Below, in pieces: positions 18,576 through 33,643 of a stretch of 64,000 nt of DNA. The stretch is from contig NZ_CP072648.1 in NCBI RefSeq assembly GCF_018304825.1, positions 417,501 through 481,500 of the forward strand, written 5' to 3'. The position numbers and the translations under genes were made by a program. The notes beneath the pieces were generated by a model. The model had not been told where the DNA came from. It made no database searches and saw nothing but the letters and a program-made list of their open reading frames with translations. Each line of letters starts with the position of its first letter. Within the stretch, counting starts at the first letter, position 1. Source of the DNA: Chloracidobacterium validum (GTDB lineage: Bacteria; Acidobacteriota; Blastocatellia; Chloracidobacteriales; Chloracidobacteriaceae).

Positions 18576-18744
18576 CAGCCCTCGTCGTAGTTTACCCTCT
18601 CCCCGGATCTCTTCGCTGAACAAGTCTCTTTTTGGCTCCCCTCTATCTCACTCGTATCAGGTGGACGCATTGGTGGCGGGCAAGGTGTTACGTGCCCGCT
18701 GGCATCGTTTTCATTCCTGATGCGGAAAGGCTCGTCTCTGGCTT

Positions 18745-23187
<4,443 letters not shown>

Positions 23188-23256
23188 GGACGGTCAACCC
23201 GTGGCGGTGCGGATGCGTTCTGGCACCGCCACCTTTGCTCACTTTGGAGGTCATCC

Positions 23257-26200
23257 ATGTTCAGATATCAGGACAAGCAAACCGTCGCGCCCGACTTTGA
23301 AGCCATTCGGATTTCGCTCGCCTCGCCAGACAAGATACGGTCGTGGTCGCGTGGCGAAGTAACCAAGCCAGAGACCATCAACTATCGGACGTTCAAGCCG
23401 GAACGGGACGGTTTGTTCTGCGCGCGGATTTTTGGACCCATCACCGACTGGGAATGCTTGTGCGGCAAGTACAAGCGGATGAAGTACCGCGGGGTGGTCT
23501 GCGACAAGTGCGGTGTGGAAGTGACCCTCTCGCGGGTTCGGCGGGAACGGCTGGGGCATATCGAGCTGGCCTCGCCCTGCTCGCACGTCTGGTTTTTCAA
23601 GGGACTCCCCAGCCGGATCGGCCACTTGCTTGACATTCCGCTGCGCGACTTGGAGAAGGTGCTGTATTACGAGTCCTACATCGTGGTGGATGCGGGCGAT
23701 ATGCCGGACATCAAAGAGAAGGACCTCCTGACGGATGAGCAGTATCGCAAGCTCTTTGACGCCTATCCGGGGCAGTTCATCGCGCGGATGGGGGCGGAGG
23801 CGATCAAAACGCTCCTGGAGCGCGTGGACTGTGATGCCTTGGCTGAGGAACTGCGCCAGAAGATGCGCGAAGAGACCTCACAGCAGAAGAAGCTCAAGCT
23901 GGCGAAGCGGCTCAAGGTCGTAGATGCCTTCCGGCGTTCGGGCAACCGTCCAGAATGGATGATTCTCGATGTCATTCCGGTCATCCCGCCTGAGCTGCGT
24001 CCCCTGGTGCCGCTCGACGGCGGACGCTTCGCCACCTCGGATTTGAACGACCTCTACCGGCGCGTCATCAACCGCAACAACCGCCTGCGCAAGCTGCTTG
24101 ACCTCAAAGCGCCGGAAGTCATCGTCCGCAATGAGAAGCGCATGCTCCAGGAAGCCGTGGACGCACTTTTTGACAACGGCCGCCGGGGGCGCGTCCTGCG
24201 TGGCGCCAACAACCGTCCGCTCAAGTCGCTTTCCGACACACTCAAAGGGAAAACCGGACGCTTTCGGCAGAACTTGCTGGGCAAGCGGGTGGATTATTCC
24301 GGTCGCTCGGTTATTGTCGTTGGGCCGGAACTCAAGCTGCATCAGTGCGGGCTTCCAAAGAAAATGGCGCTGGAGCTGTTCAAGCCATTCATTTACCACC
24401 AGCTCGAGAAGCAAAAGCACGCCCAGACGATCAAGCAGGCCAAGGAAATGGTGGATCGCCAAGCGCCAGAGGTCTGGGACATCCTGGAGGAAGTCATTCG
24501 GGAACATCCGGTGCTACTCAACCGTGCGCCGACGCTCCACCGGCTCGGTATTCAAGCCTTTGAGCCGGTGCTGGTCGAGGGCAAGGCCATCAAGATTCAC
24601 CCCTTGGTGTGCACGGCGTTCAACGCCGATTTTGATGGCGACCAGATGGCGGTTCACATCCCGCTGTCGCACGAAGCCCAGATCGAAGCCGCTGTCCTGA
24701 TGCGAGCGGACAACAACATCCTGTCGCCGGCCAATGGGCAGCCGATTGCCGTGCCCACCCAGGATGTCGTGCTTGGGTGTTACTATCTGACCTACGAGCG
24801 AAAGGACGATCCGAAAGGCGGACGCGCCTTTGCCAGTCTCGATGATGTGGTCATCGCCCACGATGCTGGCGTGGTCAATACCCAGTCACCCATCAAGCTC
24901 CACTACGAGGGGCTGCTCATTGATCTGGAACAAGAGCGCAACCAACAAGACTTGCTCCGGGCAACCCCGCGCCATGTACGACAGGTCATTAGCACCACGG
25001 TTGGCCGGGTTATCTTCAATCAGTCTCTGCCGGAGGGGATGCCGTTTGTCAATGGTGTCCTCAAGAAGAAAGGTCTCCAGTCGTTGGTGAGTTACTGTCA
25101 GCTCAACCACGGCTTGGAAACGACGGTGAAGATGCTCGATTCGCTCAAGTCAATGGGCTTCCTCTATGCGATGAAGGCGGGTATCTCGATTGGAATTGAC
25201 GACCTCGTGACGCCGCCGCGCAAGGCGGAACTCATTGCTGCAGCCGACCGTGAAGTGGCGCGTTTCCAAAAGGAGTATGAGGAAGGTAGCATCACCGACG
25301 GAGAGCGCTACAACAAGGTCGTGGCCACTTGGTCGCAGACGACGGAAGCTGTCGCCAAGGAAATGAGCGAAGCCATGAAGTCGTCTGAAAAAAACAACAA
25401 CGAACTCAATCCCATCATGGTCATGGCGGATTCCGGGGCGCGTGGCTCGGCCCAGCAAATTCGTCAGTTGGCCGGAATGCGCGGGCTGATGGCCAAGCCG
25501 TCGGGCGCCATCATTGAAAAGCCCATTCGCGCCAACTTCCGCGAAGGCTTGGACGTTTTGGAGTACTTCATCTCGACGCACGGGGCGCGCAAGGGACTCG
25601 CTGACACCGCGCTCAAAACAGCCGATTCAGGTTATTTGACGCGGCGGCTCGTGGATGTCGCGCAGGATGTCATCGTGTCGGAAGAAGATTGCGGCACGAT
25701 TCGTGGCATCTGGGTCGAAGCCATCAGTGAGGGGGGCGAAATCATCGAACCCCTGCGCGACCGCATCATCGGGCGGGTGGCGCTTGACGACATCGTTGAC
25801 CCGGTGACAGGGGACGTGCTGGTGCAGGCCAACCAGGAAATCACCGAAAAGCTGGCGGCCGAAATTCAGGATGCCGGCGGCATCGAGCGCGTCAAGCTCC
25901 GTTCGGTACTAACCTGTGAAGCGCGTCGGGGCGTATGCATCAAGTGCTACGGCCGAAACCTGGCAACCGGGCGCATGGTCGAGTTGGGCGAGGCCGTTGG
26001 CGTCATTGCCGCTCAATCCATCGGCGAGCCGGGGACGCAGCTCACCATGCGCACCTTCCACTTGGGTGGCGCCGTGAGTGGTTCTTCCGAGCAGTCTTCC
26101 CACGAGGCCCGCAAGGCCGGGCGCGTGAAGTTTGAAGACCTGCGCACGGTGACTGGGCGCGATGGAAAGCTGGTGGCGATGAACCGCACCGGATACATCG

Positions 26201-27462
26201 TGCTGATTGATGAAAACCGAAGCAATCGAGAGATTGGGCGGTATCAAGTCGTCTATGGCGCGCGACTTGCCGTGACCGACGGCCAGCTCGTCGAAGATGG
26301 AGATACCTTGGCGACGTGGGACCCGTACACCTTTTCAATCCTGACCGAGGTGGAAGGCACGGTGCGGTATCACGATCTCATCGAGGGCATCACGATTCAG
26401 GAAGACATTGATGCCAACACCGGCAACCGCAGCATGATTGTCCGTGAGGCGACGGATGAGAAGCGACAGCCGCGCATCGAAGTCCTGGCTGATGATGGCA
26501 AGACCGTCCTCAAGGCCTATCAGATGCCGGTTCGGGCAAACCTGAGTGTGCGTGATGGGGATCGGGTGTTGCCGGGCGATGTCATCGCCAAGATTCCCCG
26601 CGAGTCAACCCGCGCCAAGGACATCACCGGCGGTTTGCCCCGCATCACGGAGCTGTTCGAGGCCCGGAAACCACGCGAAACGGCTGTGATGGCTGAAATC
26701 GATGGCGTGGTCAAGTTCGGCAACATCGTCAAGGGCCAGCGCAAGGTGCAAATCATTGGCGATGACGGTGAAACGCGCGAGTACTCAATCCCGAAAGGCG
26801 TCAACATGTTTATCCAGGAAGGCGACCGCGTCAAAGCCGGTGAGCCGCTCGTGGATGGACCACTCAACCCGCATGACATCCTGGCCATTCAGGGCATGGA
26901 TGCGCTCCAGCGGTATCTCGTCAATGAAATTCAGGAAGTCTATCGCCTGCAAGGCGTAAACATTGCCGACAAGCACATCGAGGTCATTGTTCGCCAGATG
27001 CTGCGGTGGGTGCGCGTCAAAGATGTCGGCGACACCGATTTTCTCATTGACGAACAAGTGGATCGCTTCCGCTTCGAAGATGAAAACAACCGGGTGATGG
27101 AAGCTGGGGGACAACGAGCAACGGCAGAGCCACTCTTGCTAGGAATCACCAAGGCTTCACTGTCAACGGAAAGCTTTATCTCGGCGGCGAGTTTCCAAGA
27201 GACGACCCGCGTATTGACGGAAGCTGCCATCTCTGGTCGCGTGGATTACCTGCGCGGTCTCAAGGAAAACGTCATCATGGGACGCCTCATTCCAGCCGGC
27301 ACCGGGATGGAGTATTACCGCCGGGTACGCCTCTACGAAGAAAAGCGCTTTGACATGGATGACAACCGGTCTGATTCTGAAGCCTATCACTTCGACGATG
27401 CCATGACGCAGATGGTCGAAGAGGATATTCAGATTCGGAAGGCAGCGAAAGCGAGCGAATAG
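23257..27462 (+). CDS. rpoC: DNA-directed RNA polymerase subunit beta'
   Basis: The 1401-residue beta' subunit has the N-terminal zinc site (C67, C69, C82, C85 in [19 protein letters not shown]), the rudder and switch region ([18 protein letters not shown]), the catalytic motif NADFDGDQM with its three aspartates at 458, 460 and 462, the trigger-loop area ([20 protein letters not shown]) and the second zinc site (C812, C887, C894, C897). GGAGG at a spacing of five bases precedes the ATG, 69 bases after rpoB. Length is close to that of other bacteria. Confidence 0.99.
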   Translation: MFRYQDKQTVAPDFEAIRISLASPDKIRSWSRGEVTKPETINYRTFKPERDGLFCARIFGPITDWECLCGKYKRMKYRGVVCDKCGVEVTLSRVRRERLGHIELASPCSHVWFFKGLPSRIGHLLDIPLRDLEKVLYYESYIVVDAGDMPDIKEKDLLTDEQYRKLFDAYPGQFIARMGAEAIKTLLERVDCDALAEELRQKMREETSQQKKLKLAKRLKVVDAFRRSGNRPEWMILDVIPVIPPELRPLVPLDGGRFATSDLNDLYRRVINRNNRLRKLLDLKAPEVIVRNEKRMLQEAVDALFDNGRRGRVLRGANNRPLKSLSDTLKGKTGRFRQNLLGKRVDYSGRSVIVVGPELKLHQCGLPKKMALELFKPFIYHQLEKQKHAQTIKQAKEMVDRQAPEVWDILEEVIREHPVLLNRAPTLHRLGIQAFEPVLVEGKAIKIHPLVCTAFNADFDGDQMAVHIPLSHEAQIEAAVLMRADNNILSPANGQPIAVPTQDVVLGCYYLTYERKDDPKGGRAFASLDDVVIAHDAGVVNTQSPIKLHYEGLLIDLEQERNQQDLLRATPRHVRQVISTTVGRVIFNQSLPEGMPFVNGVLKKKGLQSLVSYCQLNHGLETTVKMLDSLKSMGFLYAMKAGISIGIDDLVTPPRKAELIAAADREVARFQKEYEEGSITDGERYNKVVATWSQTTEAVAKEMSEAMKSSEKNNNELNPIMVMADSGARGSAQQIRQLAGMRGLMAKPSGAIIEKPIRANFREGLDVLEYFISTHGARKGLADTALKTADSGYLTRRLVDVAQDVIVSEEDCGTIRGIWVEAISEGGEIIEPLRDRIIGRVALDDIVDPVTGDVLVQANQEITEKLAAEIQDAGGIERVKLRSVLTCEARRGVCIKCYGRNLATGRMVELGEAVGVIAAQSIGEPGTQLTMRTFHLGGAVSGSSEQSSHEARKAGRVKFEDLRTVTGRDGKLVAMNRTGYIVLIDENRSNREIGRYQVVYGARLAVTDGQLVEDGDTLATWDPYTFSILTEVEGTVRYHDLIEGITIQEDIDANTGNRSMIVREATDEKRQPRIEVLADDGKTVLKAYQMPVRANLSVRDGDRVLPGDVIAKIPRESTRAKDITGGLPRITELFEARKPRETAVMAEIDGVVKFGNIVKGQRKVQIIGDDGETREYSIPKGVNMFIQEGDRVKAGEPLVDGPLNPHDILAIQGMDALQRYLVNEIQEVYRLQGVNIADKHIEVIVRQMLRWVRVKDVGDTDFLIDEQVDRFRFEDENNRVMEAGGQRATAEPLLLGITKASLSTESFISAASFQETTRVLTEAAISGRVDYLRGLKENVIMGRLIPAGTGMEYYRRVRLYEEKRFDMDDNRSDSEAYHFDDAMTQMVEEDIQIRKAAKASE

Positions 27463-27494
27463 CTTCTCGGACGTTTCGAGAGCGGCAACCTGAT

Positions 27495-27532
27495 GGGCGC
27501 GCGTCCTGGGAGCACTCCCGGCGCGCGCCTTT
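27495..27532 (+). terminator. Rho-independent-like terminator after rpoC
   Basis: GGGCGCGCG (27495-27503) and CGCGCGCC (27522-27529) form a GC-rich stem, extended inside by GGGAG/CTCCC around a CA loop, and followed by TTT. It closes the polymerase operon 33 bases after the rpoC stop. The T run is short. Confidence 0.65.
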
Positions 27533-27583
27533 CACGTTGGTCCGTGGCTAGGTAGTCCAAGTTGACTGACCAGGAGAAGCCCA

Positions 27584-29227
27584 ATGGCAGTAGATGAAAA
27601 GGTCCGCCTTGCCCAAGCCTTGCGCCAAAGCCGCGCTCCGATGCTTGACCGACCATCCATCGGCAGTTGGTTGCAAGCCTGGGCCGCGCAGCGGCCAACG
27701 GCGCCGGCGCTGGTTGCCTATGACGCGCAGGGAACACGGAGCGAAGTCAGCTATGCCACCTTATGGGAAGCTGTCCAAGCCGGGGCGGCCGCGTTGCAGG
27801 CACAGGGCATTGCTCCAGGTGACCGCGTAGCGACGCTTGCCCACAATGACGGCGAGACGGTCATTGCGTATCTCTCCATCTGGACCCTTGGCGCCTGTGT
27901 GGTTCCGGTCAATATGACCGAAGAGGCCGAGCGGCGGCGGTTCATCGTTGAAAATTCTGAAGCGCGGCTGATCCTGGCCCTTGACGACTATCTTGATGAA
28001 GCGGAGGCATTGGCCGCCACGCTACCGACGGTGTGTGGAGCGCTCCCACTTGAATCCAAGCAGTGGCGTGCGGTGACCGTCAGCTCCGCTTACTGCCCGG
28101 ACGCGGAGCCAAACCGCGAGGCCCTGATTGTGTACACGTCTGGCACGACTGGCCCACCAAAAGGCGTGGTCTTGACGCAGGCCAACTTGCTGCTTGACGC
28201 GCAGGCGTTACGTGACTGGCACCGCGTCATGCCAGATGACGCGCTGATGTGCGTTCTGCCCATTCACCATGTCAACGGCATCGTCGTCACCTTGTTGACC
28301 CCGCTGGTCGCAGGCGCGCGCACGGTGCTGAATCACAAATTTTCGCCGATGACGTTTTGGCAGCGGATTGCCCGCGAACGGGTGCGGATCGTGAGCGTCG
28401 TTCCAACGCTGCTCGCCTTTTTGCTGGAGCGGCCGGCTGGGCTTGCTTCCGAGAATGTCACCGGGCTGTCGCACCTCATCTGTGGTGCCGGCCCGCTGAC
28501 GGTCGAGTTGGCGCGCCAATTTGAGGAGACCTTTGGCATTCGCATCGTCCATGGCTATGGACTGAGTGAAACAACCTGTTACTCGACGATGCTTCCACTG
28601 GATTTGACGCCGGAAGAGCATCGGCACTGGATGCGGGACTTTGGTTTTCCATCCATCGGGGTGGCACTGCCGGTTTGTGACGTGGCCATTCACGACGCCG
28701 ATGGCAATGCCTTGCCGCCCGGTCAGCGCGGTGAAATCGTGGTCTGTGGGCCGAGCGTCATGGCGGGGTATTTCAAGCGCCCCGACGCCAATGCCGATGC
28801 CTTCACGCATGGCTGGTTTCGGACCGGAGACGAAGGCTTTTACGAGCGGGACGAGCAGGGGCGAGCTTTTTTCTTCATCACCGGGCGCATCAAAGAACTC
28901 ATCATTCGCGGGGGTGTCAACCTTTCACCCTTCGAGATTGACGAAGCGCTATCGCACATTCCCGGCGTCAAGTGCGGCTTGGCCGTTGGTTTTGAAAATC
29001 GCTGGTACGGCGAGGAAGTTGGAGCCTACGTGGTGCTGGAAGATGGCGTCACACTCAACGCCGAAACCGTTCTCCAGGCGGCACGTCAGCGTCTGCCCTT
29101 TCACAAAGCGCCCAAGGTGGTGGTTTTTGGCACCGAAATACCGGTGACGTCGACCGGCAAGTACCAGCGCAACAAGCTCAAGCCCTATTTTGCAACCTGG
29201 CGTGAAACCCAGTTTACGGCATCCTGA
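27584..29227 (+). CDS. AMP-forming acyl-CoA synthetase/ligase
   Basis: The 547-residue ANL-family enzyme activates a carboxylic acid as acyl-AMP and passes it to CoA. Motifs are in order: the P loop VYTSGTTGPPKGVVLTQAN near 180-198, GYGLSETTCYS near 323, GWFRTGDEGFYER near 409, RIKELIIRGGVNLSPFEID near 430 and the C-terminal lysine motif TSTGKYQRNKLK near 523. AGGAG lies seven bases before the ATG. It stands alone between the rpoC terminator and a minus-strand run. Residues that would fix chain length are not interpretable by eye, so the substrate (fatty, aryl or short acid) is open. Confidence 0.88.
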   Translation: MAVDEKVRLAQALRQSRAPMLDRPSIGSWLQAWAAQRPTAPALVAYDAQGTRSEVSYATLWEAVQAGAAALQAQGIAPGDRVATLAHNDGETVIAYLSIWTLGACVVPVNMTEEAERRRFIVENSEARLILALDDYLDEAEALAATLPTVCGALPLESKQWRAVTVSSAYCPDAEPNREALIVYTSGTTGPPKGVVLTQANLLLDAQALRDWHRVMPDDALMCVLPIHHVNGIVVTLLTPLVAGARTVLNHKFSPMTFWQRIARERVRIVSVVPTLLAFLLERPAGLASENVTGLSHLICGAGPLTVELARQFEETFGIRIVHGYGLSETTCYSTMLPLDLTPEEHRHWMRDFGFPSIGVALPVCDVAIHDADGNALPPGQRGEIVVCGPSVMAGYFKRPDANADAFTHGWFRTGDEGFYERDEQGRAFFFITGRIKELIIRGGVNLSPFEIDEALSHIPGVKCGLAVGFENRWYGEEVGAYVVLEDGVTLNAETVLQAARQRLPFHKAPKVVVFGTEIPVTSTGKYQRNKLKPYFATWRETQFTAS

Positions 29228-29397
29228 GCCGGCTCTGGCTGGAGCCGCTTCGGCAAAAGCTGGTTGTCTGTTGGATGATGATAGGGGCAATGTCGGCAGC
29301 CCGATCCACAGCACTGCCCACGCACCAGCAGGTAGTGCGCCGTAAACACATAGCGCCCCTGCTCGATGTAGTAGTCGCGACCTTCCAGAAGTGCCAT
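29185..29397 (-). CDS. DUF5522-like cysteine-rich small protein
   Basis: The 70-residue protein has a family-like core, DYYIEQGRYVFTAHYLLVRG, then CCGSGCRHCPYHH with four cysteines and histidines that could bind a metal or Fe-S cluster. This pattern matches what I know as DUF5522, whose function is unknown. The last 14 codons overlap the 3' end of the acyl-CoA ligase gene on the opposite strand. It is the last gene of the minus-strand run after the glycosyltransferase, 38 bases away. Confidence 0.7.
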   Translation of the reverse strand: MALLEGRDYYIEQGRYVFTAHYLLVRGQCCGSGCRHCPYHHPTDNQLLPKRLQPEPAQDAVNWVSRQVAK

Positions 29398-29435
29398 CCC
29401 GGTTGACCAATCCGCGCGCCAGCGCGGTCACTGGT

Positions 29436-30656
29436 TTATGGGGACGGTGGCGGTGTTCGCCAAAGGATTTCCGTGCGCTGGGCAGACACAAGCCGATACG
29501 CAATGCCACGCCAGACCACAACCCGGTGAAAGAGCGAAACGACCGTATTGGCAGCATACAGCATCGCCGTCGGAATGTGGAGCAAACAGAAGATAAGGCG
29601 CTGCCACCAACGACCGATGGGTTGCGGCCCGAGCGCCTGGCGCACGGCCGTGAGCGACAGTGCGTCGTCAAGCGCCCCAAGTGCGAGCAGCAGGACCAAG
29701 CCAAGGTGGGCCGTCGAGACAACGCCTGCCAGTCCATCGCCAAGGGCTTCGAGCGCCAGTCCGCTGACGACGACGGTGAACAACCCGTACCACAGCAAGG
29801 CAATGCGCCACATGGTGGGATGATAGACCCGCGTGATGACAATCTGACGAATGGTAAACTCCCACAGCTCACGCCAACTGACGCGATCTGGCGAGCAAAC
29901 GAGACAGGTTGGGACGAAGACCATGCGGCGACGGGACGCACGCAGTGCTGCACTGGCGGCGTAGTCATCGCTGAGTGTGCCCTGCCAGCGTTCGGCTAGG
30001 CGTAACTGCTCAAATGCCACCCGCCGGATCGCCATCGAGCCACCCCAGATGAAGCTTGAGCCGGCCGGCTTGAGGTTGGTCAGGATGACGGTATTCCAGT
30101 TTGACCGCCACAGGCTTGGCAAGTCTGCGCCGTCGAGCGAGTACCAGCGCATCCCGGTGGTCGCCCCAACCTGTTCGTCGGCTAGTGGCGCGACCAGTTC
30201 CCGCAACCAGTCGGCAGCGATTTCAACATCGGAGTCGAGAAACGCGAACACTTCACTTTCGGCGCACGCAGCAGCGACACCGGCCAGCAGATTATGGACT
30301 TTTTGTCCGCTATCGGTGGCGCGGCCGGCGACCACGACCCGCCGGCGCTGTGGGGCTTGCTGGGCAAACGCGGAAAGCCTGGGAAACGCCGCATCCGTTT
30401 CACTTTCGACTACAAAGACGACCTCGTAGTGCGGGAAGTCAAGCGCGGCCAACGTTGGCAAGCTGCGGCGCAGACCCTCATCGTCACCTTTGCACGGGAC
30501 AATCACCGTCGCGCACGGCGCGTAGGCTTTGAACTGCGCGCGCGACGCCACGAACTGCCGCGCATAGCAAACCAGCCTCCACCCTTCCCACAGCCGCAGG
30601 AGTCCCCGGCCAAGCAGTGGGCAGAGCAGGGCATCAAACCAGTGCGCGGCAACCAT
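29436..30656 (-). CDS. Family 2 glycosyltransferase, membrane-bound (ceramide glucosyltransferase/HpnI-like)
   Basis: The 406-residue protein has a short N-terminal hydrophobic stretch and a GT-A domain: VIVPCKGDDEGLRRSL near 50-65, the DxD-type FLDSDVEIAADW near 140, WGGSMAIRR near 206 and LSDDYAAS near 228. Several C-terminal membrane segments follow (from about 285). This layout matches ceramide glucosyltransferase-like and hopanoid-associated HpnI enzymes. The acceptor is likely a lipid, with no hopanoid genes beside it to confirm. It starts three bases after the glycerate kinase stop, so the two are translationally coupled. Confidence 0.8.
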   Translation of the reverse strand: MVAAHWFDALLCPLLGRGLLRLWEGWRLVCYARQFVASRAQFKAYAPCATVIVPCKGDDEGLRRSLPTLAALDFPHYEVVFVVESETDAAFPRLSAFAQQAPQRRRVVVAGRATDSGQKVHNLLAGVAAACAESEVFAFLDSDVEIAADWLRELVAPLADEQVGATTGMRWYSLDGADLPSLWRSNWNTVILTNLKPAGSSFIWGGSMAIRRVAFEQLRLAERWQGTLSDDYAASAALRASRRRMVFVPTCLVCSPDRVSWRELWEFTIRQIVITRVYHPTMWRIALLWYGLFTVVVSGLALEALGDGLAGVVSTAHLGLVLLLALGALDDALSLTAVRQALGPQPIGRWWQRLIFCLLHIPTAMLYAANTVVSLFHRVVVWRGIAYRLVSAQRTEILWRTPPPSP

Positions 30657-30659
30657 GGG

Positions 30660-31793
30660 TTATATCGTCCATGAGCGTAGGTTGGTCATCGCCTCGGCGG
30701 CACAGGCCGAGAGCGCCCGTCCGGCTTGATTGAGGGGGTGCGGCGGCAGCTCCTGAACTGCCGTAAAGCCGGCTTCCTGCCATTCGTCCGCTGTCAAGGT
30801 CACGCGACCGGCAAAGGCGACGACCGGTATGTTGCGCGACCGCCCCAATGCCGCGAGAACCCCAGTGGTTTTGCCGTTGAGGGACTGGCGATCGAGTTGC
30901 CCTTCCCCGGTGAAGATCGCGGTGGCCCTGTCCAACACCGCTTGAAACGCCGGCAACTGGGTCAACCACTGGGTGCCTGAAACAAGCTCGGCCCCGGCCC
31001 AGGCGGACAGCGCGAAGGCGACGCCGCCGGCCGCGCCAGCGCCCGGTAGTTGACTGGCCTGGCGACCGGTTGTCGCTTCGAGAAACGCGGCCCAGTGGCG
31101 CATGTTCGCTTCCAGTTCGGGTAGTTCTTCGGGTTTCGCACCTTTTTGCAGCGCAAAGGTATGTACTGCACCATCTGGGCCCAGGAGCGGATTGCGCACA
31201 TCGCACGCGCCAATGAGGCGGCCACCGCGCGCACGAAACGCTTGCCAGTAGTGGCTCAGTTCGGTCAGGTCAAGCTTGGAGACTTGACCCAGCCCCACAT
31301 TGCCTGGGGCAACGGCAGTGCCATCCGACGCGAGAAGCTTGACCCCCAGCCCGTGCAGGAGACCGGCCCCGCCATCCATAGTCGCCGTGTCGCCCAAGCC
31401 AAGAACAATCGTTCTGATGTGTGGCTCAGCCGCAAGCTTGTGCAGCAACTCGCCGACCGGACGGCTGGAAAGGTGAGCCGGCTGCCGAGCTGCTTCGGGA
31501 ATGAGATGGAGTCCGGCGACCGTTGCCATTTCCGCATAGGCTGTACCGGCTTCCGACTCGAGGAAGCGAACCGTCACACGCTTTCCAACCAGCGGCCGGA
31601 CATTGGTTTGGCGGCGGCGCAGACCGGTCTGAAGACGCCGCAGAACAGTAAGAAAGCAGCATCCGCCATCACTGAGGGGCAGAAGTTCTACCGCCAGGCC
31701 GGGACTGGCACGACGCAATCCATTCGCTATCGCTTGCGTGGCTCGAACGGATGACAGCGTTCCTTTGAAGGGATTGGATGCAACAAGAATCAC
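30660..31793 (-). CDS. Glycerate kinase (GarK-type)
   Basis: The 377-residue protein starts with GTG; ILVASNPFKGTLSSVRATQAIANGL is the family N-terminus, followed by LLPLSDGG, GLGDTATMDGGAGLLHGLG, LIGACDVRNPLLGPDGA, GAGAAGGVAFALSAW and FTGEGQLDRQSLNGKTTGV. These enzymes phosphorylate D-glycerate, usually to 2-phosphoglycerate. The length is normal. It stands 26 bases after the hybrid kinase gene and is coupled to the glycosyltransferase, suggesting one transcript. Confidence 0.93.
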   Translation of the reverse strand: MILVASNPFKGTLSSVRATQAIANGLRRASPGLAVELLPLSDGGCCFLTVLRRLQTGLRRRQTNVRPLVGKRVTVRFLESEAGTAYAEMATVAGLHLIPEAARQPAHLSSRPVGELLHKLAAEPHIRTIVLGLGDTATMDGGAGLLHGLGVKLLASDGTAVAPGNVGLGQVSKLDLTELSHYWQAFRARGGRLIGACDVRNPLLGPDGAVHTFALQKGAKPEELPELEANMRHWAAFLEATTGRQASQLPGAGAAGGVAFALSAWAGAELVSGTQWLTQLPAFQAVLDRATAIFTGEGQLDRQSLNGKTTGVLAALGRSRNIPVVAFAGRVTLTADEWQEAGFTAVQELPPHPLNQAGRALSACAAEAMTNLRSWTI

Positions 31794-31819
31794 CTGGGAA
31801 AGCCCCTTTCAAGCAGAGA

Positions 31820-33643
31820 CTAGGTGGTTAGCGCTTGCTTGACGGCGTGAAGGAGTTCATTTTCGCTGAATGGCTTGCTGAGGAAGACGGCTTGCGCCCT
31901 CAGTTCTGCTGACCGCTCACGCGCGCCAAAGGATCCGCTCATAAGAACGCATCGGCAGTTTGGGTGCTCCTTCAGGACGATGTCCAGCACCCGTTGTCCA
32001 CCGCCTTCCGGCACGATGTCATCGGTAACGAGCAAGTGGATGGGTTTGCCCTGCTGCGCTGCAACCTGGTGGAGCGCCTCTTCCGCCGTCTTAGCGGCAA
32101 GGACCATGAAGCCGGCGTCGGTCAGCCACTCACAGACCAGTTCGAGTAAATCGGCTTCATCTTCGACGACCAAGGCGGTCAATCCGGTGTACCGACTGCT
32201 CGGCCGCCACGCATGGCTTGGTTTGGGAAGGAGGTCTGGACTGACTTCAACAATCGGCAAGAACAGAAAAAACGTCGTTCCGCCGCCAAGGACTGACTCG
32301 ACTTCGATAAAACCGCCACACCCGGTAATGCAGCCGTAGGCTGTGGAAAGCCCCAGTCCGGTTCCCTTGCCACTGGGCTTGGTGGTAAAAAACGGCTCGA
32401 AGAGCCGCTGGCGAGTTTCCTGGCTCATGCCGATGCCCGTATCTGACACCGTAATCAAGGCATAGTTGCCCGGCTGGGGCGGTAACGTGCAGGCGCGGAT
32501 ACGTCCCGGGGCAGGCTGGAGGTTGGCATCCGTCAGGGTAAAGAGGCGCGTTGCTACCGTCAGTGTGCCACCTTCCGGCATGGCATCTCGCGCATTGACG
32601 ATCAAGTTGAGCACGGACTGCGAAAGTTGACCGGCATCCACTGAGGCATACAACGGCTCGCGATGAATAATCTTGGTAAATGTCACCCGCGCTGACAGCA
32701 GGCGCTCGGCAAGCAAAACTACCTCGGCGATGATGGGGTTGATGTCCTGCGCGAGGGCGACTAGGTCGCTTTTGCGGCTAAAAATCATGAGTTGACGCAC
32801 CAACTCCGCGCCACGCTTGGCGGCGGTCAGAATCGCTGCCCGTTGTTTGGCCAACCGCACATCGAGTTGACTCGACCGCGCCCCAATCATTTCGGCATAG
32901 CCCTGGATGACCGACAGGATGTTGTTAAAGTTGTGCGCAACGCCAGACGTCAGTTGGCCGATGGCTTCCAATCGTTGCATTCGCTGAAACTGCTCTTCAC
33001 GTTGCTGTCGGCCAAAAACATCTTCAACTAAAACGACACAAGCGGTTTCCGATCCGAGTTTCAAGCGCACCAGGGATAAGTGAACGCTGACCGGCGCGCC
33101 ATCCTTGGTTTGATGCCGCCAAATGGCTGATGCCTTGGGCATGTTGGCGTATTTTGGTACGCCTGGCTCACTGGCGAGATATTCCCGCCAGTCCTCTGCC
33201 GTGTCGGTCGTTGCCAGCTTGTGCGCATCGAGTCCGACCCACTCATCGGCTGTGTAGCCATAGAGCGCAAGGGCCGCCGGGTTGCCATAGGTGATCGTCC
33301 GCGTATCGGGACTCATGAGCCACAGCGGCAGTGGAAGTCCGTCGAACACAGCGCGCCACGTGCGGGCAACGGCCGCTTGTTCAATGGATTGTTCATAGCT
33401 TGCTTGCAGGGCAGCCAAGAAGTCAGCGGCGAGCGCCAGGTCCTGCGGGGATAAGTCTCCGGCAGCGAGTAAGCCGGCTAACGCCTGGTGATGGATGGCG
33501 GTGAGCTGCGCTGAGTGTTCGAGTCCGGCGGCGATGAGGTTGGCAACGAGTGAGGCTTGCGCGCTGGCAAGGTCAGCCGGCTGCTCAAGGTAAGCGTTTA
33601 GCGCATTGGCGTAGATCGTCAGCAGGTCGCTTGGAGTCGACAT
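31820..33643 (-). CDS. Hybrid sensor histidine kinase with PAS and receiver domains
   Basis: From the ATG at 33643 the protein has 607 residues (another in-frame ATG is ten codons upstream). Residues about 5-90 are an all-helical domain resembling the RsbU N-terminus. A PAS domain follows (about 95-215: SPDTRTITYGNPAALALYGYTADEW). The HisKA motif is GVAHNFNNILSVIQGYAEM with His237. The ATPase domain is intact: N box LNLIVNARDAMPEGG, DTGIGMS at 401 and GKGTGLGLSTAYG. The C-terminal receiver (about 490-605) has VVEDEADL and VTDDIVPEG as phospho-acceptor site. No transmembrane segment is present, so it is cytoplasmic. No output regulator is adjacent. Confidence 0.92.
   Translation of the reverse strand: MSTPSDLLTIYANALNAYLEQPADLASAQASLVANLIAAGLEHSAQLTAIHHQALAGLLAAGDLSPQDLALAADFLAALQASYEQSIEQAAVARTWRAVFDGLPLPLWLMSPDTRTITYGNPAALALYGYTADEWVGLDAHKLATTDTAEDWREYLASEPGVPKYANMPKASAIWRHQTKDGAPVSVHLSLVRLKLGSETACVVLVEDVFGRQQREEQFQRMQRLEAIGQLTSGVAHNFNNILSVIQGYAEMIGARSSQLDVRLAKQRAAILTAAKRGAELVRQLMIFSRKSDLVALAQDINPIIAEVVLLAERLLSARVTFTKIIHREPLYASVDAGQLSQSVLNLIVNARDAMPEGGTLTVATRLFTLTDANLQPAPGRIRACTLPPQPGNYALITVSDTGIGMSQETRQRLFEPFFTTKPSGKGTGLGLSTAYGCITGCGGFIEVESVLGGGTTFFLFLPIVEVSPDLLPKPSHAWRPSSRYTGLTALVVEDEADLLELVCEWLTDAGFMVLAAKTAEEALHQVAAQQGKPIHLLVTDDIVPEGGGQRVLDIVLKEHPNCRCVLMSGSFGARERSAELRAQAVFLSKPFSENELLHAVKQALTT

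Larger units (their letters stand above)
18316..18744 (+). other. rplL-rpoB spacer, no gene seen
   Basis: The 429 bases between rplL and rpoB contain no convincing coding frame. They hold two hairpins (18352-18384 and 18407-18433) and a palindrome (18556-18575), listed separately, and are more AT-rich than their surroundings. TTGTCA (18547-18552) with TACAAG 16 bases on is a weak promoter candidate. This is the usual place for partial termination or RNase processing that sets the rplL to rpoB ratio. Confidence 0.6.
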
